A stretch of DNA of 59,588 nucleotides from Prolixibacteraceae bacterium. Lineage in GTDB: Bacteria; Bacteroidota; Bacteroidia; Bacteroidales; Prolixibacteraceae. A program made the position numbers and the translations under genes. The notes below the pieces were generated by a model. The model searched no databases. It was not told the origin of the DNA and saw only the letters and a program-made list of their open reading frames with translations. Positions within the stretch are counted from its first letter, which is position 1, and every line of letters starts with the position of its first letter. Location: NCBI GenBank assembly GCA_025355875.1, contig JANXYV010000001.1:1-59588 (forward strand). Direction: 5' to 3'. This document shows, in pieces, positions 42,105 to 51,100 of the stretch.

Positions 42105-42999
42105 ACAAAACATCCCCATACATTCCAATTTTAATCAGGCCATCATTCTTAACTTTTATTTTTATAGCATATACCAGGTTAGCCCGTTCGTCTTTTGTCT
42201 GAATTGTTTTTGGAGTGAACTCCGCTTTATTGTTTATCCATTCAACGGTTCCATCATATATTTTCGATTGGCCTGCTTCTGCATCTACACTCACTTTTAG
42301 TTTATCACCAAGTTTCACTTTTGTAAACTGGTCAGCGGTAATATATGCGCGAAGATTAATGATCGACAGTTCCGCAATTTTATAAAGCGGTTTCCCGGCA
42401 ACGGTCATTTCAAAAGCATTGGCGTACTTGGTTAAAACAGTTCCGTTAATTGGATTAATAATATTGCATTTGCGCAACTGGTCTTCAACCTGTGCCAGTT
42501 GAACTTCAACGGTGCCGCCTTGTGCGTTCAGCGTGGTGGTGGTTGTAGAAAGCGAACTCCGCAAGGCATCAATTTTTGATTGCAAAACATCAATTCTTGT
42601 ATTCGCATCGTCCAGTTGTTTTTGCGATGCAACTTCGCCTTTTACTAAATTCTCAATCCGCTTTTTATCGCTCACTGCACTTGCCAATTCCTTTTGCAGC
42701 GATTCTAATTGCAATTTAGCATCGGGTCTTCCTGAAAGAATTGCTTTCTGGTTTTGCATCAGTTGCAATTTCTGAAGATGCAACTGTGTGCTATCGACAT
42801 ATCCAATCTGTTGTCCTTGAACGATTAAATCACCTTCTTCGATATTCAATGCCAGAATTTTTCCGTTAGCTTCCGCTGAAACAATGGTTTCTGTGGCTTC
42901 AAAAGTTCCTGATGCGTCATTTATCTTTTCAGTGTGGTTACATGAGAATGCCAGGATGGAAAACACGAAGAGATTTATCTTAATAAGTTTAGTATTCAT
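42097..42999 (-). CDS. HlyD-family periplasmic adaptor lipoprotein (YbhG-like)
   Basis: A 300-residue membrane-fusion protein with a lipoprotein signal (FSILAFSC, Cys20). A lipoyl-like beta domain starts with ETIVSAEANGKILALNIEEGD, a coiled-coil hairpin spans about 65-170, and beta-barrel sequence includes GTVLTKYANAFEMTVAGKPL. It links the inner-membrane permease pair to the TolC protein encoded 17 bp upstream. The stop codon and last two codons lie inside the terminal repeat of the four-helix-bundle cassette, so the natural C-terminus may have been slightly altered. Confidence 0.9.
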   Translation of the reverse strand: MNTKLIKINLFVFSILAFSCNHTEKINDASGTFEATETIVSAEANGKILALNIEEGDLIVQGQQIGYVDSTQLHLQKLQLMQNQKAILSGRPDAKLQLESLQKELASAVSDKKRIENLVKGEVASQKQLDDANTRIDVLQSKIDALRSSLSTTTTTLNAQGGTVEVQLAQVEDQLRKCNIINPINGTVLTKYANAFEMTVAGKPLYKIAELSIINLRAYITADQFTKVKLGDKLKVSVDAEAGQSKIYDGTVEWINNKAEFTPKTIQTKDERANLVYAIKIKVKNDGLIKIGMYGDVLFN

Positions 43000-43015
43000 T
43001 TTATAAGAGATTAAA

Positions 43016-44416
43016 TTAATTTCCGCTAATGGTTTTATAGTTATACATGCTCATCAGCAATTGCATATTGTGCAAAGCCTGGTTACTGCGCGCTTCACTT
43101 TCTTTGCTCATGGCGTTTATCAAATCGCTCATTGTACAAATCCCGTTATCATATTTCAACTGATACGACTTTTTGATGCTGCCTTTCAGTAAAACAATTT
43201 CATCATCCTTGACAATAATTGCCTTTTGTTTTTCAATATCACTTGATGTTTGTGTGAGCTGCAACTGGTTGGTAAATAAAAATGTTTCGCGTTGGTTGGT
43301 AATCCTATCTATCCTTATCTGATCTAAATTTTTGTTGTTGGAGTTTTTATAAATCCCCGCAGTGTTCCACGACATGCTTAAGCCAGCTATTGCAATGTTG
43401 TTAAATTTTACACTTCCCAAATTCATACCTGGGTGCAATATCACACCTGCCCCAATTAAGCCAATCTTCGGCATATTATAAACCTTATTGATTGATGACT
43501 GTGTTTCAACTAGTTTCAATTGGCTTGCAAACAGACTTAATTCAGGACGATTGTTGGTTTGGGTTTCAATGGAGGTAACAACTACAGGTTTTTCCAGAAG
43601 CTCATTTTCATTCAGTTTTTCACCAATTACGAACGAAAGCATTTGCATATAACCAGTGCGGGTATATTTGAATTCAATTCGTTTTTGTTCCAGGTTTAGC
43701 AATTCTGCTTTCACTTCGTCCACATCCGTTTGAAAGGCTAAGCCATTTTCTTTTGAAAGCTTTACATTGTTCAAATTTCGATTCAGATTTTCATTCAGAA
43801 TATCCAATTGTTTCAGTTGCTCATCGATCACCAAAATGCCAAAATAAATTTGATTCACCCGCTCCGTGATGCTGTAAAAGGAAACATCAACATTTGATCT
43901 CTCTACCTCAGCATTAGCTTTTGCAATATCTTTCTGTGAGCGCGTTGCCCCGCCATCCCAAATCGTTTGATTGAGCTGGGCAATCCCAATCAACTGGTAT
44001 TTTGATGGCTCCTTCGCGGCTTGGCCGGGTGCAGAAATGGAAGGTAAACCACTGATAATATAGCCGGTAATTCCATTAAGGCTAAGCTGGGGCAGATATG
44101 CTTTATTGGCATTTGAAATGGTATAATCAGTTGACTTGGCAATTAAATCATATTGCTTTATCAGCGGATAGTTAGCTTTTGCCTTTTCCTGGCATTGCTC
44201 AATAGTTACCTGCGCATGCACATGCAGGAAACCAAAACATACAATCAACAGCAGCAGTTGTTTCAGAACCGGATGTCTCTCACGCGCCCAGGTCTGGCAT
44301 TGTTCGAGGGTCGCAGTTTCCTGGGCATTGAGCAAATTCACCGGGAAAGGCAGTCCAAAAACCAAGAGTTTAAGTGATTTCATTCGTTTCATATTTTTGC
44401 TTTTTACTTTATTCAT
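43016..44416 (-). CDS. TolC-family outer-membrane efflux protein with a double N-terminus
   Basis: A 466-residue TolC-like protein with coiled-coil repeats (about 90-210 and 290-450). The N-terminus is odd. Residues 1-32 form one signal peptide ending in LLNAQ, and residues 33-53 (ETATLEQCQTWARERHPVLK) look like the start of a mature TolC. A second signal-peptide-like stretch follows (LLLLIVCFGFLHVHAQ, 54-69), then a second mature start (VTIEQCQEKAKANYPLIK). The two beginnings are related but not identical. This suggests an in-frame fusion of two TolC paralogs at TGAAACAA. It could still be exported if one signal works. It overlaps the tetR gene by 8 bp. Confidence 0.85.
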   Translation of the reverse strand: MNKVKSKNMKRMKSLKLLVFGLPFPVNLLNAQETATLEQCQTWARERHPVLKQLLLLIVCFGFLHVHAQVTIEQCQEKAKANYPLIKQYDLIAKSTDYTISNANKAYLPQLSLNGITGYIISGLPSISAPGQAAKEPSKYQLIGIAQLNQTIWDGGATRSQKDIAKANAEVERSNVDVSFYSITERVNQIYFGILVIDEQLKQLDILNENLNRNLNNVKLSKENGLAFQTDVDEVKAELLNLEQKRIEFKYTRTGYMQMLSFVIGEKLNENELLEKPVVVTSIETQTNNRPELSLFASQLKLVETQSSINKVYNMPKIGLIGAGVILHPGMNLGSVKFNNIAIAGLSMSWNTAGIYKNSNNKNLDQIRIDRITNQRETFLFTNQLQLTQTSSDIEKQKAIIVKDDEIVLLKGSIKKSYQLKYDNGICTMSDLINAMSKESEARSNQALHNMQLLMSMYNYKTISGN

Positions 44417-45035
44417 TTTCCTCGTTGTTAACTACAATTGCGTTGATCACAAATTTCTTGATTACTTCGGCACGTTCAGCATAAAAGTTTTCGAGTGCCT
44501 GTTTGTCGTCTTTGAATACCACAAAACTTAATATCGGACGTACTGCAAATGGGAACACACACATCGAAATAATATTGATGGCTAAATGGCGTGGATCCAT
44601 CTGAACGATCTCACCTTTGTCCATGGCTTCTTTGATATTTTTAAATACGGGTTGTGGATCGATGCCAAATTTTGTTACAAGTTTAAACAATCCCGAAGGG
44701 TCGCGGTTCAACTCTTTCATAACAAAACCTGGAATAAACGGATGTTTGATCAGAATATTAAGATAGGCATCAACGAATTGTTCAATTTTACTAGTTATAT
44801 CAGAATCTGAATGAAGTACTTTGGTCAATTTAGGAAAGGCATATTTGATAATTTCAGAAAAAATAGCCTCGAAAAGCCGCTCTTTCGACCTGAAATAGTA
44901 ATGCAGCAGCGCCTTATTGATTCCGGCTTCGTCGGCAATTTCCTGCATGCGGGCGCCTTCCATCCCTTTGGCAACAAACACATTTTTAGCAGCTTCCAGA
45001 ATTTTATACTCGGTACTGTCTTTTTTTGCTACCAT
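44409..45035 (-). CDS. TetR-family repressor of the efflux operon
   Basis: A 208-residue regulator. The N-terminal helix-turn-helix (about 8-55) has ILEAAKNVFVAKGMEGARMQEIADEAGINKALLHYYFRSK as a typical TetR DNA-binding domain. The C-terminal ligand domain starts at about 60. The gene is first in the efflux operon and overlaps tolC by 8 bp. Two inverted repeats with the same TTAAC-N6-GTTAA pattern lie at 45049-45064 and 45124-45139, 14 and 89 bp before the start. These are the expected autoregulation sites. It corresponds to CecR (YbiH) of E. coli by position. Confidence 0.92.
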   Translation of the reverse strand: MVAKKDSTEYKILEAAKNVFVAKGMEGARMQEIADEAGINKALLHYYFRSKERLFEAIFSEIIKYAFPKLTKVLHSDSDITSKIEQFVDAYLNILIKHPFIPGFVMKELNRDPSGLFKLVTKFGIDPQPVFKNIKEAMDKGEIVQMDPRHLAINIISMCVFPFAVRPILSFVVFKDDKQALENFYAERAEVIKKFVINAIVVNNEENE

Positions 45036-45048
45036 TTTGCTTTTCGGC

Positions 45049-45064
45049 TTAACTGTGCGGTTAA
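45049..45064. promoter_or_regulatory. Candidate TetR operator 1
   Basis: TTAAC-tgtgcg-GTTAA, immediately upstream of the tetR start. It shares arms and 6-bp spacing with the site at 45124-45139. Confidence 0.6.
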
Positions 45065-45123
45065 ATCATGTGTTCAAAAGTAATTTCTGAAAATGAATTT
45101 ACCAAATGTTTTAACTAAAAAAT

Positions 45124-45139
45124 TTAACCTGATGGTTAA
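45124..45139. promoter_or_regulatory. Candidate TetR operator 2
   Basis: TTAAC-ctgatg-GTTAA; here the symmetry extends to ATTTAACC-tgat-GGTTAAAT (45122-45141). It may control the efflux operon. The divergent small gene's promoter begins at 45177. Confidence 0.65.
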
Positions 45140-45176
45140 ATATTATTAAATTTCTAAAACATTGAATGAACCAGAA

Positions 45177-45206
45177 TTTGTTTCTATCCAAAAAATGGTA
45201 ATTTTG
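45177..45206 (+). promoter_or_regulatory. Promoter of the Lys-rich small gene
   Basis: TTTG (45177-45180), 18 bp, TAATTTTG (45199-45206). Both boxes match the Bacteroidota consensus TTTG and TAnnTTTG. The predicted start is near 45213, about 80 bp before the ATG. Confidence 0.6.
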
Positions 45207-45291
45207 ATTCTGTGTTGAAACAGGATCGACACTAATTTTTTTCTTACCTTACGAGTTCAGAATTAAAATAGTAACTTTAAAAATTACCACT

Positions 45292-45393
45292 ATGGCAAAA
45301 GGATTAGATACCCGAAAGAACGACAAAAAAGAACCTACCAAAACCTTAAAAGAAAAGAGATTGGAAAAAAAATCGAAGAAGGATAAGAAATAG
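45292..45393 (+). CDS. Small Lys-rich protein, 33 residues
   Basis: The ORF encodes MAKGLDTRKNDKKEPTKTLK followed by 13 more mostly basic residues (EKRLEKKSKKDKK), about 45% Lys/Arg. Similar short basic proteins beginning MAKG-D-KK occur in other Bacteroidota by memory. A consensus promoter lies upstream and a hairpin terminator downstream, so it is a free-standing gene. The strong positive charge suggests binding to nucleic acid or ribosomes; no function is known. Confidence 0.7.
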   Translation: MAKGLDTRKNDKKEPTKTLKEKRLEKKSKKDKK

Positions 45394-45432
45394 GAACTTT
45401 TTAGTTGAGGTAATTTGAATTATTTCGTTCAA

Positions 45433-45469
45433 CAAAGAGCCGGAGTTGAATCCATCTCTTTGCTTTTTA
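45433..45469 (+). terminator. Terminator of the Lys-rich small gene
   Basis: CAAAGAG (45433-45439) pairs with CTCTTTG (45456-45462), with an inner GGA/TCC pairing, followed by CTTTTTAT. Confidence 0.65.
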
Positions 45470-45694
45470 TAGCAATTCAGGCAATCAAAAATTAGTTATC
45501 TTTCAGCTCCAATCTGAAAGTCATCCGGTAGATTTTCAAAAGGTTGAATTACTGAATTTAGGCGAATAAAGAAGCCACTCTACCTAAAGTGAGAGGTCAA
45601 GCACAAAAGTATTGTGAAGGATTTCTATAAAAGAAATCCCATTCAAAGTATATTTTGAAAATTTAAGATTAATTTTGAAAGTGGCAATTTTGAA
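45470..45694. other. Non-coding stretch
   Basis: No gene seen. It holds one small hairpin, GGATTTC-tataaaa-GAAATCC (45619-45639). Confidence 0.5.
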
Positions 45695-45728
45695 AGCCCT
45701 CTTTTTGTGAGGGGGTTTGGAGGAGGCT
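45695..45728. repeat. Pyrimidine/purine hairpin repeat (CCCTC-GAGGG type)
   Basis: CCCTC-tttttgt-GAGGG is followed by GGTTTGGAGGAGGCT. Two relatives lie in the trp operon (57574-57610 and 57687-57720). It ends 4 bp before the next start codon. Confidence 0.5.
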
Positions 45729-45732
45729 AATT

Positions 45733-46233
45733 ATGGAACGATACTTTTGGTCGAAAGGGATTTTAAAGAATCATCTCGAAATCTTGCACGGTACCGAACA
45801 GATTGGTTCAATTGTTTGGGAAAGCCTTGTAGGTTCGAAAGCTCATGGCATGATCAAAGGACGCCGGTTTATACTGAACCGCGAATTTTTTCTTTCCAAA
45901 CTTGAGATTTACGATGCCAATAATCAGTCACTTTTAGGAAGTATCATGATTAATCTTTTCAATCCAAAAAGCGACATCATCATTAATGGAAAGCGCTTTG
46001 AGCTGGAAGTGAAAAACTTCTGGCAATCGCGCTGGTCATGGAAATTCAACGGCGATGAACTCATTACCTACCAAAGTAATGAATTCCTTTCCAAAGACAA
46101 GGGGACCATCGAAGTAATCACCGCCTGTACCGAAGAAATCGAGATTCTGCTGTTGCTCGGCTTGTTTGTCCGGAATCAGTTTATTCTGTTCATGATGATG
46201 ATTCTAGTCCTTTTAATGATTGTAATTTTCTAA
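45733..46233 (+). CDS. Conserved-looking membrane-anchored protein, unknown function
   Basis: A 166-residue protein. Residues 1-135 are a predicted beta-rich soluble domain with alternating hydrophobic strands (HGMIKGRRFILNREFFLSKLEIYD, SDIIINGKRFELEVKNFWQSRWSWKF). The pattern resembles tubby/LURP-one-like folds, but I cannot confirm it. The C-terminus (about 138-166, LLLLGLFVRNQFILFMMMILVLLMIVIF) is a strong membrane anchor, probably a tail anchor. There is no signal peptide. The GA-rich repeat at 45695-45728 ends just before the start codon. Confidence 0.6.
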   Translation: MERYFWSKGILKNHLEILHGTEQIGSIVWESLVGSKAHGMIKGRRFILNREFFLSKLEIYDANNQSLLGSIMINLFNPKSDIIINGKRFELEVKNFWQSRWSWKFNGDELITYQSNEFLSKDKGTIEVITACTEEIEILLLLGLFVRNQFILFMMMILVLLMIVIF

Positions 46234-46324
46234 GCTGTTTTTGAATTTTCCAGTCTTTTCTCGCGAAAACTTTTTCTTTCAGACAGGAAGTGAGAGCAAG
46301 CTTCAAATAGTCTAAATAATACAT

Positions 46325-46332
46325 TAAATTTG
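46325..46332 (+). promoter_or_regulatory. Candidate -7 box of pdxA
   Basis: TAAATTTG fits TAnnTTTG, 69 bp before the pdxA start; no clear -33 box. Confidence 0.35.
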
Positions 46333-46400
46333 CGCGACCAAAAGTCTTGGTCAAGTAATTGCATTTGGATACAAACACCTCAATTTAAGAGAAACAACAA

Positions 46401-47498
46401 ATGAAACGAGATAAAATAGTAATAGGGATTTCGCAGGGCGATATTAATGGAATTGGTTATGAAGTAATTATAAAAACTTTGATGGAACCCCGTATTCTTG
46501 AAATGTGTATTCCAATTGTTTATGGTTCGCCAAAAGTAGCCGCATATCATAAAAAAGCATTGAATACCGAGAATCCAAACTTCAACCATATCCGATCGGC
46601 CAACGAAGCTGATTCCCGGAAAGTAAATATCATCAATTGTATCGACGACAATATTCGAGTCGAACTTGGAAAATCGAGCGAAATGGCTGGGGAAGCATCC
46701 TATATGGCCCTCGAAAAAGCGGTGGCCGATCTTAAAAGTGGAGATATTGACGCGCTGGTAACTGCCCCGATTAATAAAGACAATATTCAGTCTGAAAAAT
46801 TTAAATTTCCGGGACATACCGAATTTTTGGCCGAGCAGTTTGGAGTCAAAGATTTTGTGATGCTCATGGTTAGCGAATCGATGAAAGTGGGTGTTGTAGT
46901 GGGGCACGTTCCACTTTCGGAGGTGCCTTCCAAAATAACCAAGGGGGCCATCCTGAATAAATTGAGGATCATTAATTCATGCCTTGAAAAGGACTTTTTT
47001 ATAAAACGCCCGCGAATTGCTGTACTGGGATTAAACCCTCATGCAGGCGACAATGGTTTGCTGGGTAAAGAAGAAATTGACATCATCATCCCGGCTATTC
47101 AGCGCGCAAAAGATGAAGGCATTATTGCGATCGGTCCATATCCAGCTGACGGCTTTTTCGGTTCGGGCGATTACGCAAAATTCGATGCGATTCTGGCCAT
47201 GTATCACGATCAGGGACTCATTCCGTTCAAAATGGCTTCGTTCGAGCGGGGAGTGAATTATACGGCAGGTCTTCCGGTTATTCGAACCTCTCCGGCACAT
47301 GGAACCGCCTTCGATATTGCAGGCGAAGATAAAGCGTCGCCCGATTCATTCCGTGAAGCGTTGTACCTTGCCATCGACATTCATAAAAACCGTGTTTTGT
47401 ACAAGGACATCACTAAAAATCCTTTGAGAAAATACGAAATCAATCAGGGTCAGGTTGATGAGTCGATTGATTTTGAAGCGCTTGAGGAAGGAAACTAA
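46401..47498 (+). CDS. pdxA: 4-hydroxythreonine-4-phosphate dehydrogenase
   Basis: A 365-residue enzyme of DXP-dependent pyridoxal phosphate synthesis. Motifs are ISQGDINGIGYE near the N-terminus, VTAPINKDNIQS, the metal ligand regions FPGHTEFLA, GLNPHAGDNGLLGKEE and MYHDQGLIPFK, and PVIRTSPAHGTAFDIAG. Length is slightly above the usual 330. It is followed 14 bp later by ruvA and then sprA, a gene order I recall as common in Bacteroidota. Confidence 0.95.
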   Translation: MKRDKIVIGISQGDINGIGYEVIIKTLMEPRILEMCIPIVYGSPKVAAYHKKALNTENPNFNHIRSANEADSRKVNIINCIDDNIRVELGKSSEMAGEASYMALEKAVADLKSGDIDALVTAPINKDNIQSEKFKFPGHTEFLAEQFGVKDFVMLMVSESMKVGVVVGHVPLSEVPSKITKGAILNKLRIINSCLEKDFFIKRPRIAVLGLNPHAGDNGLLGKEEIDIIIPAIQRAKDEGIIAIGPYPADGFFGSGDYAKFDAILAMYHDQGLIPFKMASFERGVNYTAGLPVIRTSPAHGTAFDIAGEDKASPDSFREALYLAIDIHKNRVLYKDITKNPLRKYEINQGQVDESIDFEALEEGN

Positions 47499-47512
47499 AA
47501 TCAATTCTTTGT

Positions 47513-48094
47513 ATGTTTGAATATATTAAGGGTGCAGTTATCACCCTGAAACCCTCACATATCATTCTGGAAGCCAATTCCGTTGGCTATTTCATCACCA
47601 TTTCACTCAATACGTATACTCAGCTCAACGGAAAGGAAATTGCCAAAATCTATATTCATCAGGTGATTCGTGAAGATGCTCATCCACTTTATGGTTTTGC
47701 CTCCGAAACTGAACGTGAATTGTTCCGCATGCTCATTTCCGTAAGTGGTATCGGATCAAATACGGCCATCATGATGTTTTCGTCCCTTTCACCAGACGAA
47801 ATCAGAAGTGCAATTCTGACCGAGAATATTAACTTGCTGAAAAGCATCAAAGGGATTGGGATAAAAACTGCACAGAGGGTGGTTATCGATTTAAAGGATA
47901 AGGTTGGTAAGACGCCGGCCAGCGAACAAATTGTGTCTTCAGCAGACAATACATTGAGAAATGAAGCGTTATCTGCATTAGTCATGCTGGGATTTGTGAA
48001 GAAGTCGGTTGAAAAGGAATTGGATAGAATTTTAGCGGTGCAACCAAATCTGTCAGTTGAAAGTGTGATCAAACTTGCGCTAAAAAGCCTTTAA
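47513..48094 (+). CDS. ruvA: Holliday junction helicase subunit RuvA
   Basis: A 193-residue RuvA. Domain I (about 1-62) is an OB fold with GAVITLKPSHIILEANSVGYFI. Domain II has two helix-hairpin-helix motifs (VSGIGSNTAIMMFSSLSPDE and IKGIGIKTAQRVVIDLKDK, about 75-135). Domain III (about 145-193) binds RuvB. It tetramerises on Holliday junctions and guides RuvB. It lies 13 bp upstream of the sprA start. Confidence 0.95.
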   Translation: MFEYIKGAVITLKPSHIILEANSVGYFITISLNTYTQLNGKEIAKIYIHQVIREDAHPLYGFASETERELFRMLISVSGIGSNTAIMMFSSLSPDEIRSAILTENINLLKSIKGIGIKTAQRVVIDLKDKVGKTPASEQIVSSADNTLRNEALSALVMLGFVKKSVEKELDRILAVQPNLSVESVIKLALKSL

Positions 48095-48107
48095 TCAGAA
48101 AAAGATT

Positions 48108-51100
48108 TTGGAATTGAAAAAGTACGGCAGAAACATACTTCTATTTCTTACTATATCTATTGTTTATGCTTTTGGGGGGAGCCCTTCCGAATCTAGAACT
48201 ACAGTCAGGGATTACAATGCAATGACCATTTTGCCGGTTCATGCTGATACCGTCGAAATTGATACTATTGGTGTTTTGCCTTATCAGTTCAATGATGAGC
48301 CGGCCTTTGCTTATCCCAACAAAAAAGACAGCGCCAAACTTTTCCTGAAACACCCGAAAAATATAAAAACCGGCATTGAATATGACCCGGTTTCCGGCGA
48401 ATATATATTTACTGAAAAGGCCGGAAATCTGAATTTCAGGCTGCCTAAATCAATGACCAAAAAGGAGTTTCAGACGTATGATCTGGAACAGTCGATGCAG
48501 AATTACTGGCGGAGTCAAACCAAATTGAAGGGCCTCGAAGCCAAAGGCGGGCTAATCCCGCGTCTGACGGTTGGCGGAGAAACCTTTAATAAGATTTTTG
48601 GAAGCAATACCATCGATATCCGCCCGCAGGGATTTGTTGAAGTGAGTTTTGGCTATCAGATGAATTCAACCGAAAACCCATCGATTCCCGAACGATTGCG
48701 CAAAGTGCCCAACTTCGATTTCAAGCAGAAAATTCAGATGAATGTGACGGGTAAGATTGGCGACAAAATGGAAATGCGCGTCAATTACAATACCGAGGCG
48801 ACCTTCGATTACGAAAACAAAATGTACCTCGGTTATACCGGCGACGAAGATCAAATCGTGAAAAAGATCGAAGCAGGGAATGTCTCCCTTCCACTGAACG
48901 GTTCGTTGATTACCGGAGGGTCGAACCTTTTCGGGGTAAAAGCCGAATTTCAGTTTGGTAAATTGAACGTGACCACGATTTTCTCCCAGCATAAAGGCGA
49001 AACTCAGGTTGTTGAATCGCAGGGTGGCGGCATGAAGAAAACTTTCGATATTGCAGCATCCGATTACGATGCCAACCGTCACTTTTTCCTGGCCCAGTTT
49101 TTTCGCGATCAGTATAACGAAGCGCTTAAAGCTTTGCCCGTTGTGCGTTCATCCATCACCGTCAACAAAATTGAAGTTTGGGTAACCAATAAATCGAGCA
49201 ATTTTAAGGAGGCGCGTAATATATTGGCCTTTATGGACTTGGGCGAGCATAACCCAAATATCTACAACAAGGTCGGTGCATTTCAGGAAAACACCGGATT
49301 CCAGTATCCTGAGACCGTTTATGCATTCAACGATGCCAATGGTTTGTACAAGGAGATGACCACAACATACAAAGGGGTCCGTCAGTCTGATAACATAAAT
49401 AAAACTCTTGCACCACTTACAGGCTCTAATTTTGTTGGCGGCCAGGATTACGAAAAAATTGAGCAGGCCCGGCTATTGAGCGAATCGGAATATACGATAA
49501 ACCCAAATCTTGGGTTTATTTCGTTGAAATCGGCCTTAAATACCGACGAAGTGCTTGCGGTTGCATTCAATTATACGGCTAACGGGAAAACCTATCAGGT
49601 TGGAGAGTTTTCAACCGATGGTGTGATCGCTCCTGCAACATTGCTTCTGAAATTGCTGAAAGGGACCAATTTATCCCCAAAGATTCCGACCTGGAAACTG
49701 ATGATGAAAAACATCTACGATTTGAATGCCTATCAGCTGTCGAAAGATCAATTCATTCTCGACATCATGTATCAAAACGACAAGTCGGGAACCTTTATCA
49801 ATTATTTGCCTGAAACAAGAATTGCCAACCATATTCTGCTCAACGTTATGAATCTGGATAAACTGAACTCCCAAATGGATTTAATGCGCGATGGGGTTTT
49901 CGATTATGTGGAAGGAATTACAGTCAATTCTTCGACCGGTAAAATTATTTTCCCAACGCTGGAGCCATTTGGGAAAAGCCTTGCCGACTCGATCGGGGAT
50001 CAGGCCATGATTGACAAATATGTTTATTCATCGCTTTACAGTGAGACCCGGACAGTTGCCGAGCAGGATGCCGAACACAACAAATACAGGCTGAAAGGTT
50101 CGTATAAAGGCGCATCAAGTTCAGAAATTATGATTGGTTCCCAAAACCTTGCACGGGGTTCAGTCAAAGTTTCTTCCGGTGGCCGCCAACTAACAGAGAA
50201 TGTGGATTATACCGTTGACTATACTTCCGGAATTGTGAAAGTGATCAATTCAGGCTTGCTCGAATCAGGAACCCCGCTTCAGGTTTCGACCGAAAGCCAG
50301 GACCTGTTTAGCATGCAGCGAAAAACCATGACCGGGGCCCATGCCAATTATGCCATCAGCGACCGGTTTAACCTGGGCGCAACAGTTTTGCACATGGAGG
50401 AAAGGCCGCTGACTCAAAAAGTTAATTACGGCGACGATCCGATTTCGAATACCATGCTCGGTCTGGATGCGAGCTATAGCAGCGAGTCACAAATGTTAAC
50501 TACCTTATTGGATAAATTACCGTTTTATTCCACCAAGGAAAAATCGAGTATTTCTTTTGAAGGAGAATTTGCCAAATTGATAGCCGGACATTCAAAGGTG
50601 ATCAGTAAAAGCGGGACTGCATACATCGACGATTTTGAGGCGACAAAAACATCGATGGACATGAAAACAAGGTCGGCATGGGCGCTGGCCAGCACTCCGC
50701 AAAAACAAGGCATGTTTCCTGAAGCAGAACTCAATGATGACCTGGCCTATGGTTATAACCGTGCGAAACTGGCGTGGTATGTGATCGATCCGCTGTTTTT
50801 GAGGAATGGTCCAACCACTCCCGACCATATTAAGAATGATAAAGACCAGCAATCGAACCACCTGGTCCGCGAAGTTTACCAGAACGAAATATTCCCTGAC
50901 AAGCAAACCCCTGTGGGGCTGCCAACCAATATCCCGGTTTTCGATTTGGCTTTTTATCCAAGCGAAAGGGGACCATACAATTTTGACAGTAACCCTTCCA
51001 GTTATTCACATGGGGTAAATTCGGACGGAACGCTCAACGATCCGGCTTCGCGTTGGGGAGGCATCATGCGTAAAATCGAAACCAGTGATTTTGAGGCTGC

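Larger units (their letters stand above)
41578..42105 (-). mobile_element. Four-helix-bundle cassette with terminal inverted repeats
   Basis: A 528-bp segment ends in a perfect 14-bp inverted repeat: TTTAATTGACAATT (41578-41591) and its complement (42092-42105), extended on both sides by reiterated TTGACAATGGACA words. It carries only the four-helix-bundle gene. Its right end contains the HlyD stop (42097-42099). Its left end contains the start and first 18 codons of ATPase 1. No transposase is encoded, so it would have to be moved in trans, or by its own small protein. Confidence 0.6.
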
